From NCBI GenBank assembly GCA_002706405.1, contig PALN01000084.1, positions 25,136-89,135 on the forward strand: a stretch of DNA of 64,000 bases, given 5' to 3'. The first letter of the stretch is position 1; every line of letters starts with the position of its first letter. Positions 42,507 to 51,834 of the stretch are shown here, in pieces. Under the pieces are notes generated by a model that did not search any database, was not told where the DNA came from, and saw only the letters and a list, made by a program, of their open reading frames with translations. A program made the position numbers and the translations under genes. This DNA is from Rhodospirillaceae bacterium. GTDB taxonomy: Bacteria > Pseudomonadota > Alphaproteobacteria > Rhodospirillales > Casp-alpha2.

Positions 42507-42583
42507 TTACCCACATTTCATCCACATACTCACATTCCTACCGCAGGGTATGGAATTGATCCCCAGTGAAGCACTTATCCCCA
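42507..42583 (+). promoter_or_regulatory. Cluster of DnaA-box-like 9-mers upstream of dnaB
   Basis: Three 9-mers in the same orientation each differ from the TTATCCACA consensus at one position: TTACCCACA (42507-42515), TCATCCACA (42518-42526) and TTATCCCCA (42575-42583). They lie within 125 bases of the dnaB start. DnaA control of dnaB is a reasonable hypothesis. There is no AT-rich unwinding region or further gene evidence for an origin. Confidence 0.4.
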
Positions 42584-42629
42584 CGCCAGCCCCTACCCCA
42601 TCGGCGCGGCATTCGGTAACCAGTAAGCC

Positions 42630-44207
42630 ATGAACACGACCCTCACCGATCCCCCCGAAGACACCCAGTCGTATCACGAAGATTTACCCGGGGATTCCTA
42701 TGACGCGCCCCCGCATGGCGGGCCTCATGACCAAGGCGCGGCCGCCGGATTTCGCTCCATGCCGCACAACTTGGATGCGGAAAAGGCGCTTCTCGGCGCG
42801 CTTCTGGTCAACAACCGGGCGTATGAGCAGGTCGCCGAGTTCCTCAAGCCGGAACATTTCGCCGTCGAACAGCACGCCAAGGTCTATCAGGCGGCGGAAA
42901 AGCTCATCGACCACGGCCAGATCGCCGACCCGGTCACCCTGAAGCGGTTCTTCGAGAACGAGAATTCCCTGTCGGAGATCGGCGGTCCCGCCTATCTGAC
43001 CGATTTGGCAGCCAGCGCCGTCACCGTCATCAACGCCCGCGAATACGGGCGCATCGTCTATGACCTGTACCTGCGGCGCGAACTGATCAACCTGGGCGAA
43101 GACGTGGTCAACGGCGCCTATGGCGGCGACGTCGACGAGACGGCGACGGACCAGATCGAACGGGCCGAACAAGCGCTGTACGACCTTGCCACCTCGGGCA
43201 ATTACGAAGGCGGGTTCCAGGACTTCAAGTCCTCGGTCGTGGCCGCCATCAATTCCGCGGAACTCGCCCACAAGCGCGATGGCGGGCTGTCCGGCGTCGC
43301 CACGGATTTCATCGACATGGATGCCCTTCTCGGCGGCCTCCATGCGTCGGACCTTGTGATTCTCGCCGGCCGACCCTCCATGGGCAAAACGGCCCTCGCC
43401 ACCAACATCGCTTTCAACGTGGCCTGGAATTACTCCCGCACCCAGGGGTCGGAAGGCGCCGTGGTCGGGTTTTTCTCGTTGGAAATGTCGGCCGAACAGC
43501 TGGCCAGCCGTATTCTTTCGGAACAGGCCGAAATCGGGTCGGACCGCATCCGCAAAGGCATGTTGGAGAACGAGGAGTTCACCAAGCTGGTCAATGCCTC
43601 GACCACCTTGCACAACATCCCCCTGTTCATCGACGATACCCCGGCCCTGACGGTCAGCGCGCTGCGCACCCGCGCCCGGCGCCTGAAGCGCCGCCATAAC
43701 CTGGGCCTGATCGTGATCGATTACCTTCAGCTGGTGTCCGGCAGCTCGACCAGCCGCAGCGACGGCCGCGTCCAGGAAGTGTCGGAAATCACCCGTGGCC
43801 TGAAGACCCTGGCCAAGGAACTGGAAGTGCCCGTGCTGGCCCTGTCGCAGCTGTCACGAACGGTCGAACAACGCGACCCGCCGCGCCCGCAGCTGGCCGA
43901 CCTTCGTGAATCGGGATCCATCGAACAGGACGCCGACGTGGTCATGTTCATTTACCGCGAAGAATACTACATGGAGCGCAAGAAGCCGTCGCGCCGCGCC
44001 GACGAAGACGACGGCAAGCTGGTCGAACGCCTGGAGCGCTGGGAAGGCGCCTTACAGGACATCCACCAGGTCGCCGAAGTGATCGTCGCCAAGCAGCGCC
44101 ACGGCCCCATCGGCAACGTGCCCATGCACTTCAATGGTGCCTTCACGCGGTTCGGAAACCTGTCGAAGGACCATCCCTACCGCCAGCGCTTCCATGGCGA
44201 AGACTGA
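42630..44207 (+). CDS. dnaB: Replicative DNA helicase DnaB
   Basis: A 525-residue hexameric helicase that unwinds the replication fork. The N-terminal domain starts at about residue 45 (RSMPHNLDAEKALLGALLVNN) after a polar lead of some 40 residues. The RecA-like domain has the Walker A LAGRPSMGKTALATNIA, Walker B LIVIDYLQLVSG, LSQLSRTVEQR and the ADLRESGSIEQDADVVMF motif. No intein is present. The last 14 bases overlap the start of alr. Confidence 0.96.
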   Translation: MNTTLTDPPEDTQSYHEDLPGDSYDAPPHGGPHDQGAAAGFRSMPHNLDAEKALLGALLVNNRAYEQVAEFLKPEHFAVEQHAKVYQAAEKLIDHGQIADPVTLKRFFENENSLSEIGGPAYLTDLAASAVTVINAREYGRIVYDLYLRRELINLGEDVVNGAYGGDVDETATDQIERAEQALYDLATSGNYEGGFQDFKSSVVAAINSAELAHKRDGGLSGVATDFIDMDALLGGLHASDLVILAGRPSMGKTALATNIAFNVAWNYSRTQGSEGAVVGFFSLEMSAEQLASRILSEQAEIGSDRIRKGMLENEEFTKLVNASTTLHNIPLFIDDTPALTVSALRTRARRLKRRHNLGLIVIDYLQLVSGSSTSRSDGRVQEVSEITRGLKTLAKELEVPVLALSQLSRTVEQRDPPRPQLADLRESGSIEQDADVVMFIYREEYYMERKKPSRRADEDDGKLVERLERWEGALQDIHQVAEVIVAKQRHGPIGNVPMHFNGAFTRFGNLSKDHPYRQRFHGED

Positions 44208-45330
44208 CGAACAGCAATCCGGCGGCGTCGATGCGCTTCTGGCCGGCGCTGTATTGACCGTCGACCTGGCCGCCCTTCAAGCCAATTACCGGCTCGTATC
44301 CAGCAGGCTTTCCAACGGCGCCACGGCGGCGGCCGTGGTCAAGGCCGACGCTTATGGAATCGGCATCGGACCGGCCGCCACGGCGCTGTGGGCGGCAGGT
44401 GCCCGCGACTTTTTCGTTGCCCACGCGGACGAAGGCGTGACGCTGCGCCGACACCTGGCCGACGCCCGCATTCATGTCCTCAACGGCGCCCATGACGGGG
44501 CCGAAGAGGCGTTTCGGGAATACAACTTGATCCCCGCTCTCAATAGCCTGGGCGACGCGGCGCGCTGGCGCACCTTCTGCGCCAAAGTGGGGAATCCCCT
44601 GCCCTGCGTCCTCCATGTCGACACCGGCATGTGCCGCCTGGGCCTGGACCGGGGCGAATTCGCGCAGGTCGTCGACGATCCGTCCCTGCTGGACGGCCTC
44701 GACATCCAAACCGTCATGAGCCACCTCGCCTCCGCCGACGAAGACAGTCCGCAGAATGCCCAGCAGCTTGCCCTGTTCCGGGAAGCGCGGGCGCATCTGC
44801 CCATGGGGCGGGCCTCCTTCGCCAATTCCTCGGGCGTATTCCTGGGCCCCGATTATCACTTTGATCTGGCCCGCCCGGGGGTCGCCCTCTACGGCGTCAA
44901 CCCGACCCCCGGCAGCCCTAATCCCATGGCGCAAGTCATTCGTCTGAAAGCGAAAATCCTGCAGGTGCGGGACGTTGACAGTGCCGAGACCGTTGGCTAC
45001 GGTGCCACTCACCGGATCGCGGGCCCTTCCCGCATCGCGACCCTGCCCGTGGGTTATGCGGACGGCTATCTCCGTTCTCTGAGCAACCGGGCGACGGCGT
45101 ATATCGGGGACTACGAGGCGCCCCTTGTGGGACGGGTATCCATGGATCTCATCACCATCGACGTTACGGCCGTGCCGGAGGCCCAGTGCAGGCCGGGCAT
45201 GGCGGTCGACCTGATCGGCCCCCATCATACGGTCGACGATCTGGCCGCCCAGGCCGGGACCATCGGCTATGAAATCCTGACCTCGCTCGGCCGCCGCTAC
45301 CACCGCGTCTACGCGGGCGACACGGCCTAG
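44194..45330 (+). CDS. alr: Alanine racemase
   Basis: A 378-residue PLP enzyme that makes D-alanine for peptidoglycan. The PLP-lysine is in VVKADAYGIG, and the catalytic tyrosine of the C-terminal domain is in ETVGYGATHRI. VGRVSMDLITIDVT is the family's conserved late motif. The ATG at 44194 overlaps the end of dnaB by 14 bases, which suggests coupled expression. The mlaE-type gene follows after five bases. Confidence 0.93.
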   Translation: MAKTDEQQSGGVDALLAGAVLTVDLAALQANYRLVSSRLSNGATAAAVVKADAYGIGIGPAATALWAAGARDFFVAHADEGVTLRRHLADARIHVLNGAHDGAEEAFREYNLIPALNSLGDAARWRTFCAKVGNPLPCVLHVDTGMCRLGLDRGEFAQVVDDPSLLDGLDIQTVMSHLASADEDSPQNAQQLALFREARAHLPMGRASFANSSGVFLGPDYHFDLARPGVALYGVNPTPGSPNPMAQVIRLKAKILQVRDVDSAETVGYGATHRIAGPSRIATLPVGYADGYLRSLSNRATAYIGDYEAPLVGRVSMDLITIDVTAVPEAQCRPGMAVDLIGPHHTVDDLAAQAGTIGYEILTSLGRRYHRVYAGDTA

Positions 45331-45335
45331 TCACG

Positions 45336-46109
45336 ATGAACCTATTGCAAGCCATCGGCCGGGTCTTCCTGGCTTTTCTCGGCGCCGCGGGTCGGCTGAT
45401 CATGTTCGCCATGACGGCGGTCACCCATTGCTTCCTGCCCCCCTATTACCCCCGCATCATGATCCGCCAGATGATCGAAATCGGGTATTTCTCGCTGCCC
45501 GTGGTCGGCCTGACGGCGATCTTCGCCGGCATGGTCCTGGCCCTGCAGAGCTATACCGGCTTCGCCCGCTTCTCGGCCGAAGGTGCGATCGCCAACGTGG
45601 TGGTCCTGTCGGTGACCCGCGAACTGGCCCCCGTGCTGGGCGGCCTGATGATCGCCGGGCGCGTCGGGGCCTCCATGGCGGCCGAAATCGGCACCATGCG
45701 CGTGACCGAACAGATCGACGCGCTGACGACCCTGTCCACCAACGCCATCAAGTATCTGGTGGTGCCGCGCATCATCGCCGGCGTGATCATGCTGCCGATC
45801 CTGATTTTCGTCGCCGACATCATCGGCGTGTTCGGCGGCTTCCTGGTCGCGGTCTACAAGCTGGGCTTCAACCCCTCCATCTACCTGCAGAACACCTGGG
45901 ATTTCCTGGAGCCGCTGGACATCATTTCCGGCCTGGTCAAGGCTTCGGTGTTCGGCTTCCTGGTCGCGCTCATGGGCTGCTACCACGGCTACTATTCCAA
46001 GGGCGGCGCACAGGGTGTGGGGGCGGCCACGACCAATTCCGTGGTCTCGGCCTCGATCCTCATTCTCTGCTTCAACTACATCCTGACCGAAGCCTTTTTC
46101 GGGCTTTGA
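45336..46109 (+). CDS. mlaE: ABC transporter permease, MlaE family
   Basis: A 257-residue inner-membrane permease of the Mla-type phospholipid transporter that keeps outer-membrane lipid asymmetry. The conserved region TRELAPVLGGLMIAGRVGASMAAEIGTM is present, as is GCYHGYYSKGGAQGVG. About five to six membrane segments are visible. It is followed within three bases by its ATPase gene. mlaD, mlaB and mlaC genes are not in the window; in many alphaproteobacteria the MlaD-type partner is elsewhere. Confidence 0.88.
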   Translation: MNLLQAIGRVFLAFLGAAGRLIMFAMTAVTHCFLPPYYPRIMIRQMIEIGYFSLPVVGLTAIFAGMVLALQSYTGFARFSAEGAIANVVVLSVTRELAPVLGGLMIAGRVGASMAAEIGTMRVTEQIDALTTLSTNAIKYLVVPRIIAGVIMLPILIFVADIIGVFGGFLVAVYKLGFNPSIYLQNTWDFLEPLDIISGLVKASVFGFLVALMGCYHGYYSKGGAQGVGAATTNSVVSASILILCFNYILTEAFFGL

Positions 46110-46112
46110 GCA

Positions 46113-46880
46113 ATGGAACCCAAGATCCAGCTTAGGGGGGTGACCAAGGGCTTCGGGCCCAAGAAGGTCCTGACCGGGGTCGACCTGGACATCGCCCGTG
46201 GCGAAAGCGTGGTGATCATCGGCGGTTCGGGCACCGGCAAATCGGTCTTGCTGAAATGCATCCTGGGCCTGCTTCGGCCCGACGCCGGTTCCATCAAGAT
46301 CGACGGCCAGGAAGTCACTGGGCTTTCGACCTCGGAGCGCGACCAGGTCAACCGCCAGGTCGGCATGCTGTTCCAGGGGGGCGCCCTGTTCGATTCCCTG
46401 CCCGTCTGGGAAAACGTCGCCTTCGGCCTGTTGTCCCGCAAGCAATGCGGGCGCGACGAGGCCCGCGAAATCGCCGTCAAGAAGATGGCCCTGGTCGGCC
46501 TCAAGCCGCATCTGGCCGACGCCTGGCCGGCGGATCTGTCCATCGGGATGCAGAAACGAGTCGGCCTCGCCCGCGCCATCGCCACGAACCCGGAAATCAT
46601 CTTCTTCGACGAGCCGACGACAGGCCTCGACCCGATCATGGCCGATATGATCAACGAACTGATCGTCCATGTGAACCAGGAGGTCGGCGCGACGGCGCTG
46701 TCGATCTCTCATGACATGGAATCCGCGCGCAAGATCGGCGATCGCGTCGCCATGCTGTATCAGGGCAAGATCGTCTGGGCCGGTGACCCGGATTCCGCCG
46801 AAGCAGCGGCCAACCCGGTGGTCGACCAGTTCATCCACGGCCGCGTCGACGGCCCGATCAAAATGCAGGTTCGGGCCTGA
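46113..46880 (+). CDS. mlaF: ABC transporter ATP-binding protein, MlaF family
   Basis: A 255-residue ATPase. Walker A is IGGSGTGKSV (about residues 37-46), Walker B is EIIFFDEPTTGLDPI, and the switch His lies in LSISHDMESA. The signature motif reads LSIGMQKR instead of the canonical LSGGM, a one-residue change. Pairing with the mlaE-type permease three bases upstream defines the transporter. The next plus-strand gene begins 75 bases later. Confidence 0.9.
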   Translation: MEPKIQLRGVTKGFGPKKVLTGVDLDIARGESVVIIGGSGTGKSVLLKCILGLLRPDAGSIKIDGQEVTGLSTSERDQVNRQVGMLFQGGALFDSLPVWENVAFGLLSRKQCGRDEAREIAVKKMALVGLKPHLADAWPADLSIGMQKRVGLARAIATNPEIIFFDEPTTGLDPIMADMINELIVHVNQEVGATALSISHDMESARKIGDRVAMLYQGKIVWAGDPDSAEAAANPVVDQFIHGRVDGPIKMQVRA

Positions 46881-46955
46881 GAATTCCCGCCCCCAACTGA
46901 ACAATTGGGGGATAATCGCCCGTCATACTCTTGGGCATGCCTGAAAACGATTGTG

Positions 46956-47975
46956 ATGGACATGGGTGAAACAGCCAAACCGGCCTTTCCGCAAACACCG
47001 GACGGCGTCACCGATTGGGAAAAAGTCTTCGAAGACCCCGACCAGGGGCTGATCTCGGTGATCCGTACCGCCCAAACGGCGGATAATTTGCGCGCCTGCA
47101 TGATGATCGTCATCCGGAAACTGTTCACCCGGAATAACGACGAACTCCAGGTCGCCCAGTTAACTCAGCAACTTGAAGACCTCTTGGCCCAGTCGGATGG
47201 TGTCGTTCCGACGGATGCCGCCATCACCATGCTGCGCCAGATCAAGGTTCAGCGGCAAGAATTGGCCGAGGCCTATCTGGCCGATAAGAAAAGAAAGAAA
47301 CGCCGGAAGAACCGGCGCGCCGCGGCCAATTCGGCAGCCACGAAAAACGCCATCTACCTGCTGTTCAAGAACCCAAAATACTTCATTGGCCTGGGACTCG
47401 TTCTGACGGTCCTGTTGATCGGGGTGATCGCCGCCCTGGTCATCGGCGGGGCGCAAACGGCTGATGACGCTGACCCTGCCGCGCAGGCTGGCGGCCCCGA
47501 TTCCGCTCCCCCGCAAGAAACCGGCGCAGACACGCCAAAGGTCAAGCCATCCCAGCAGGACATGCCCCTGCCGGCATTCACCCCGACGGTGCGCGACGCC
47601 ACGGCAGCCCCCGTGGCGATCGTTCTGCGTCAGGTCACCCTTCCTCGCAGCCTGGGTAAATGGAAACGCGGCCCGACCCACGCCATGCCCTTTATCTTCA
47701 TCACGGACGAGGGCGCCGTTTCCGACGTGTGCCGCCAATACCCCCATATCCTGAGCATTCTGAACGTGGAACTCAGCAATGCGTTCCAGGATATCGAGGT
47801 TTTCGACGAACAGGTTCTGGCCGAGGTCGCGCGGCGTGTCGGCCCCATCCTGAACTCACGCCTCGACAAACCTTTGGTCACGCGCATTCTCCTGGCGATC
47901 CCCATGGACACAAGAGACCATCCGCCCAGCCGATGCGGGTTGGCCACGGACGCCTTCGGAAAATACCTGAAGTAG
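46956..47975 (+). CDS. Unknown single-pass membrane protein
   Basis: I do not recognise this 339-residue protein. The N-terminal 110 residues are soluble, with a helical, coiled-coil-like stretch (NDELQVAQLTQQLEDLLAQ). A strongly basic run KKRKKRRKNRR (about 111-121) precedes one membrane segment (about 142-165), which implies a cytoplasmic N-terminus. A low-complexity Ala/Pro/Asp linker leads to a periplasmic domain of about 140 residues. It follows the Mla-type ABC genes by 75 bases, so a link to that transporter is possible but unproven. ATG 46956 and ATG 46962 are both plausible starts. Confidence 0.6.
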   Translation: MDMGETAKPAFPQTPDGVTDWEKVFEDPDQGLISVIRTAQTADNLRACMMIVIRKLFTRNNDELQVAQLTQQLEDLLAQSDGVVPTDAAITMLRQIKVQRQELAEAYLADKKRKKRRKNRRAAANSAATKNAIYLLFKNPKYFIGLGLVLTVLLIGVIAALVIGGAQTADDADPAAQAGGPDSAPPQETGADTPKVKPSQQDMPLPAFTPTVRDATAAPVAIVLRQVTLPRSLGKWKRGPTHAMPFIFITDEGAVSDVCRQYPHILSILNVELSNAFQDIEVFDEQVLAEVARRVGPILNSRLDKPLVTRILLAIPMDTRDHPPSRCGLATDAFGKYLK

Positions 47976-48074
47976 GCCAGCATCGCGGCCGTGTCGCGGG
48001 CGAATGCTCGGTTCTTGGAGCACCGCGCCCCCAACTCCGTCCAAACGGCCAAAGACACTGCCCAGGGAACGATC

Positions 48075-48923
48075 CTACGCCGGGCGGCGGTCGAGAATGC
48101 GCCGGGCGCGTCGGGCGATGGATTCATTGACCATTTTGCCGTCGACGCGGGCCGTGCCCAAGGGATCGGCCGCTGCCGCGGCCAATACCCGTTCTGCCCA
48201 ATCAACCTGCGTCGGGGCCGGCGTGAACGCCGCATGGATATGCGGGATCTGCACCTGGTCGTAGGAGGCCTTTCCCGTGAACCCCATGGCGGCGATGCGC
48301 TGTGCTTCATCGATCAGCCCGGCTTCGTCCGACGGGTCGAACCACACGCCGTCCATGGCATCGATCCCGGCTTCCTGCGCGGCCAGAACCGTTTCCGCCC
48401 GCGCATGGGCCAACGCGTCCCATCCCAGGTCCGAACCGATGGAGGCGGAGAAATCCGCCGTGCCCAGAAACAAACAAGTGACCTGGGGGCCTTCATGCCC
48501 GGCGGTCGAACAGGCGATCTCCATGGCATTCTTGATCCCGCGCGGGCTTTCGATCAGCACCACGAGTTCGAGACCGGGATGGCGCGGGCGCAGGACGTCC
48601 GCGACCCAGCGCACTTCCTCGGCATGCTCGATCTTGGGCAGGATCAGACCGTCCGGCGCATCCGCGCAATCGGCAACGGCCAGCAGATCGCGCAGGCCGT
48701 CTTCCGTGCGCGGGTTGTTGACCCGGAGCAGGCGCAGCGGTTGATCCGCTTTGTGTGGCCCCGCATAAAGCGGCAACACGGCGATGCGGGCTTCGGCCCG
48801 GCGGGCAGGCACGGTACCGTCTTCGAGATCGAACACGATCATGTCGGCACCCGAGGCCATGGCCTCGTCCCAGCGTTCCGTGCTCAGCGCCGGATAGAAC
48901 AGCACACTTCTTCGTAACGTCAC
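48075..48923 (-). CDS. HpcH/HpaI (citrate lyase beta / CoA ester lyase) family protein
   Basis: A 282-residue TIM-barrel protein of the citrate lyase beta-like group, which includes malyl-CoA and citramalyl-CoA lyases. RRSVLFYPALSTERWDEA, ADMIVFDLEDGTVPARR (with metal-binding acidic residues), VNNPRTEDG and LPKIEHAEEV fit the family. The substrate cannot be assigned. The start is GTG 48923: it follows GGGAGGAAA and overlaps the stop of the upstream TPR gene in a GTGA arrangement. It converges with the unknown membrane protein. Confidence 0.82.
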   Translation of the reverse strand: MTLRRSVLFYPALSTERWDEAMASGADMIVFDLEDGTVPARRAEARIAVLPLYAGPHKADQPLRLLRVNNPRTEDGLRDLLAVADCADAPDGLILPKIEHAEEVRWVADVLRPRHPGLELVVLIESPRGIKNAMEIACSTAGHEGPQVTCLFLGTADFSASIGSDLGWDALAHARAETVLAAQEAGIDAMDGVWFDPSDEAGLIDEAQRIAAMGFTGKASYDQVQIPHIHAAFTPAPTQVDWAERVLAAAAADPLGTARVDGKMVNESIARRARRILDRRPA

Positions 48924-49468
48924 GGCTTCATTTCCTCCCAAATCTCGTCAAGCATGCGGCGGACCGCCCGATCCTCGGGAACGGGGCGTCGCTCCATATC
49001 CCTTACCTGGCCTTCATAGGCCTCCCGCCCGCCATCCGCGAACAAGCGCCGGAACGCTTCCCGCGCATCGTTGGTGCGGCCCAGAAGGACCAGGGCATAC
49101 GCTCGGTTACCGGTCACGGCGGCCCGGAACCGGGCATGCGTCTGCACCGCCAGGGCCTGTTCGAACCGCGCGAGCGCCTGTTTCAGGCCCCAACGGACGG
49201 CGTCCTCGGTCTCCTCGTCGGGTTCCGATACGGCCGCCCGCGCCTCCTTGGCGTCCATCAGGTCAACATAGCCGAGCCCGTTGAGGGCGCGGGCCCATTG
49301 CACCCGCGCCACCGGGTCCTTGGAAAAGCGCAAGGCGGCATCGATGGCCGCGAAATCGGCCAGGGCGCCGTCCAAATCCATGCGCGCCGCCATCGCCATG
49401 CCCCGGTCAACCCGCCGTTCGGCAGCGTCCGGAGTGAGGGCCGGTTCTGTATCCTCATCGTCGCTCAT
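48920..49468 (-). CDS. Small TPR-like helical protein
   Basis: A 182-residue cytoplasmic, acidic protein made of helical hairpins that resemble tetratricopeptide repeats (VDRGMAMAARMDLDGALADF, LKQALARFEQALAVQTHA, RAYALVLLGRTNDAREAF). There is no signal peptide or membrane segment. Such proteins usually mediate protein contacts; no partner can be named. It is translationally coupled to the CoA-lyase-like gene through a four-base overlap and is divergent from radA. Confidence 0.6.
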   Translation of the reverse strand: MSDDEDTEPALTPDAAERRVDRGMAMAARMDLDGALADFAAIDAALRFSKDPVARVQWARALNGLGYVDLMDAKEARAAVSEPDEETEDAVRWGLKQALARFEQALAVQTHARFRAAVTGNRAYALVLLGRTNDAREAFRRLFADGGREAYEGQVRDMERRPVPEDRAVRRMLDEIWEEMKP

Positions 49469-49626
49469 GATGTCCTCCCGGCCTCATCTTATGGCGGCAA
49501 AGCGGGATGCGGGCAAGACGTCCGGTCGGCGGCAACCCGGGTTTGCCTTGCCCCGGCCCGCCCCACGCGATATGAGAGGCGATCTCGAATTGCCCATCTC
49601 GACCACCCTGGAAAGGCGAGGTTTCA

Positions 49627-51051
49627 TTGGCCAAGCGCCCGGCGAGCCAGTACGTCTGTCAGGAATGCGGCGCCGTCCATCATCGATGGTCCGGCAAGTG
49701 TGACGGCTGCGATGCCTGGAACACGCTGGTCGAGGAAACCCAGGGCGACGCCACGCCCAAAGGCCTGGGCCCCGGCCGCAAGGGACGCAAGATCGAATTC
49801 GTCGGCCTGAAGGGTGAAAATCCCCAGCCGCCGCGGTGGGTCGCCAATATGGAAGAGTTCGATCGCGTCACCGGCGGCGGGCTGGTGCAGGGCTCCGCCG
49901 TGCTGGTCGGCGGTGATCCCGGGATCGGCAAATCGACCCTGCTGATGCAGGTCGCGGCCAAGCTGGCCGCCAATCATTCAACCGCCTATATCTCCGGCGA
50001 AGAAGCCGTTGAGCAGCTGCGCCTGCGGGCCCGGCGCCTGGGCCTGTCCGAAGCACCCGTGCAACTGACGGCGGCGACCAACGTGCGCGACATCGTGGCC
50101 ACCCTGGACGCCCCCGGCGGCCCGGACCTGGTCATCATCGACAGCATCCAGACCATGTTCGTCGACACCCTGGAATCGGCGCCCGGCACGGTGGCCCAGG
50201 TGCGGACATCGGCCCAGGAGCTGATCCGCCTGGCCAAGCGCCGCGGCTTCGCGCTGATCCTGGTCGGCCATGTCACCAAGGAAGGCACCATCGCCGGCCC
50301 CCGGGTGCTTGAGCACATGGTCGATACGGTGCTCTATTTCGAGGGCGAACGCGGCCACCAGTTCCGCATCCTGCGCGCCGTCAAGAACCGCTTCGGCCCG
50401 GCCGACGAAATCGGCGTGTTCGAAATGACCGACGGCGGCCTTAAGGAAATCACCAACCCCTCGGCCCTGTTCCTGGGCGACCGCGACGACGGCGACGGCC
50501 GCGAAGCCGGCTCCGCCGTGTTCGCCGGGATCGAAGGCTCACGGCCGGTGCTGGTGGAAATACAGGCCTTGGTCGCGCATTCCAGCCTGGGCACGCCCCG
50601 GCGGGCCGTGGTCGGATGGGATTCCGGCCGCCTGTCCATGATCCTGGCCGTTCTGGAAGCCCGGTGCGGCCTTGCGCTGGGGGCATGCGACGTGTACCTA
50701 AACGTGGCTGGCGGCCTTCGCATCGGCGAGCCGGCGGCCGACCTTGCCGTGGCCGCGGCGCTGGTATCGTCCCTGACGGGCGTCGCCCTGCCGCCGGAAA
50801 CGGTGGTATTCGGTGAAATCGGCCTGTCCGGGGAAATTCGCCCCGTCAGCCGCACGGACGTGCGCCTGAAGGAGGCCGGAAAATTGGGCTTCACCGGCGC
50901 CTTCGTGCCGCGGGTCCGAGGCAAGAGCAAGGAAGGGGCCGCTGCCCGAGATGCGGGCCTGACGGTAAAGGCGCTGGAACGGTTGGACGACCTTGTGACC
51001 CTATTCGAAACTGGTGCTGCGCCCCGGCAGCCCGCCCGGTCCGCTTCGTGA
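49627..51051 (+). CDS. radA: DNA repair protein RadA
   Basis: A 474-residue RecA-like protein that helps process recombination intermediates and branch migration. The N-terminal zinc finger is C11, C14, C25 and C28. The Walker A GGDPGIGKST lies at about 95-104, the RadA-specific KNRFGPADEIGVFEM follows, and the C-terminal Lon-protease-like domain holds SRPVLVEIQALV and GEIGLSGEIRPV. The start is a TTG at 49627, giving the usual MAK N-terminus. cvpA begins 25 bases after its stop. Confidence 0.94.
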   Translation: MAKRPASQYVCQECGAVHHRWSGKCDGCDAWNTLVEETQGDATPKGLGPGRKGRKIEFVGLKGENPQPPRWVANMEEFDRVTGGGLVQGSAVLVGGDPGIGKSTLLMQVAAKLAANHSTAYISGEEAVEQLRLRARRLGLSEAPVQLTAATNVRDIVATLDAPGGPDLVIIDSIQTMFVDTLESAPGTVAQVRTSAQELIRLAKRRGFALILVGHVTKEGTIAGPRVLEHMVDTVLYFEGERGHQFRILRAVKNRFGPADEIGVFEMTDGGLKEITNPSALFLGDRDDGDGREAGSAVFAGIEGSRPVLVEIQALVAHSSLGTPRRAVVGWDSGRLSMILAVLEARCGLALGACDVYLNVAGGLRIGEPAADLAVAAALVSSLTGVALPPETVVFGEIGLSGEIRPVSRTDVRLKEAGKLGFTGAFVPRVRGKSKEGAAARDAGLTVKALERLDDLVTLFETGAAPRQPARSAS

Positions 51052-51076
51052 CCCGGCGCCGGAGGCGAACCGCAAC

Positions 51077-51775
51077 ATGGAAACGCTCAAGGAATTGCCG
51101 GTGAACGTCGTTGATCTTGCCGTCCTCGCAGTGCTCCTGGTGTCCGCCATATTCGCCTATGCCCGCGGGTTCATGCATGAAATCCTGTCGATCGGTGGCT
51201 GGATCGGCGCCATCTTCGCAACCATTTACGGCTTTCCTTACGTTCAGCCCTACGCCCGAGACCTGATCCCCATTCAACTGGCGGCCGACCTGGCGGCCGG
51301 TGTCGTGGTTTTCGTGTTCACCCTGTTTTCCCTGTCCTTCATCATCCGCGCCATCGCCAAGCACATCCAGCAGAGCTCGCTCAACGTGCTTGACCGCTCA
51401 CTGGGCTTCCTGTTCGGGCTGGTGCGCGGGGGGCTGATCGTCTGCCTGATCTATCTCGGCGTCGAATTCCTGATGACGCCCGAGGAACAGCCGAATTGGA
51501 TCCGCGACGCGAAATCCATGCCGCTGATCCTGCGCGGCTCCGACACCTTGCGCGGCCTGATTCCCGAAGATTTGGATAGCAAGCTAAAGGACGCGGCCCC
51601 CTCGGGCTTCTCCGGGCGCATGCCGTCCCTGCCGAAGACCGAGGGCGAGGCCCTCAAGCGCCTATTCACCCCGCCGGCGGATGGTGGAAAAACCTCGCCG
51701 AAAGACGCCTATGACTCGAAAGAGCGGGCAATCATGGACCGCGCCATCGAAAATGCCACCGGCCAGCCCAAATAA
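51077..51775 (+). CDS. cvpA: CvpA family membrane protein
   Basis: A 232-residue inner-membrane protein with four hydrophobic segments. The start NVVDLAVLAVLLVSAIFAYARGFMHEIL is characteristic of CvpA, a protein linked to colicin V production and envelope stress tolerance whose exact function is unknown. The C-terminal 70 residues are polar and cytoplasmic. The ATG at 51077 follows GGAGGCG. It sits between radA and purF, the usual radA-cvpA-purF order. Confidence 0.88.
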   Translation: METLKELPVNVVDLAVLAVLLVSAIFAYARGFMHEILSIGGWIGAIFATIYGFPYVQPYARDLIPIQLAADLAAGVVVFVFTLFSLSFIIRAIAKHIQQSSLNVLDRSLGFLFGLVRGGLIVCLIYLGVEFLMTPEEQPNWIRDAKSMPLILRGSDTLRGLIPEDLDSKLKDAAPSGFSGRMPSLPKTEGEALKRLFTPPADGGKTSPKDAYDSKERAIMDRAIENATGQPK

Positions 51776-51834
51776 TCGAGACCGCCGGTCAAATTAACGG
51801 TGAAAAGCGATCCGATCCGGAGTACATACCCGAC

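Noticed and set aside
45342..46904. A minus-strand frame of 520 codons opposite mlaE and mlaF
   Set aside because: Antisense shadow with biased Asp/His/Gln composition and no recognisable motif; both plus-strand genes are clear.
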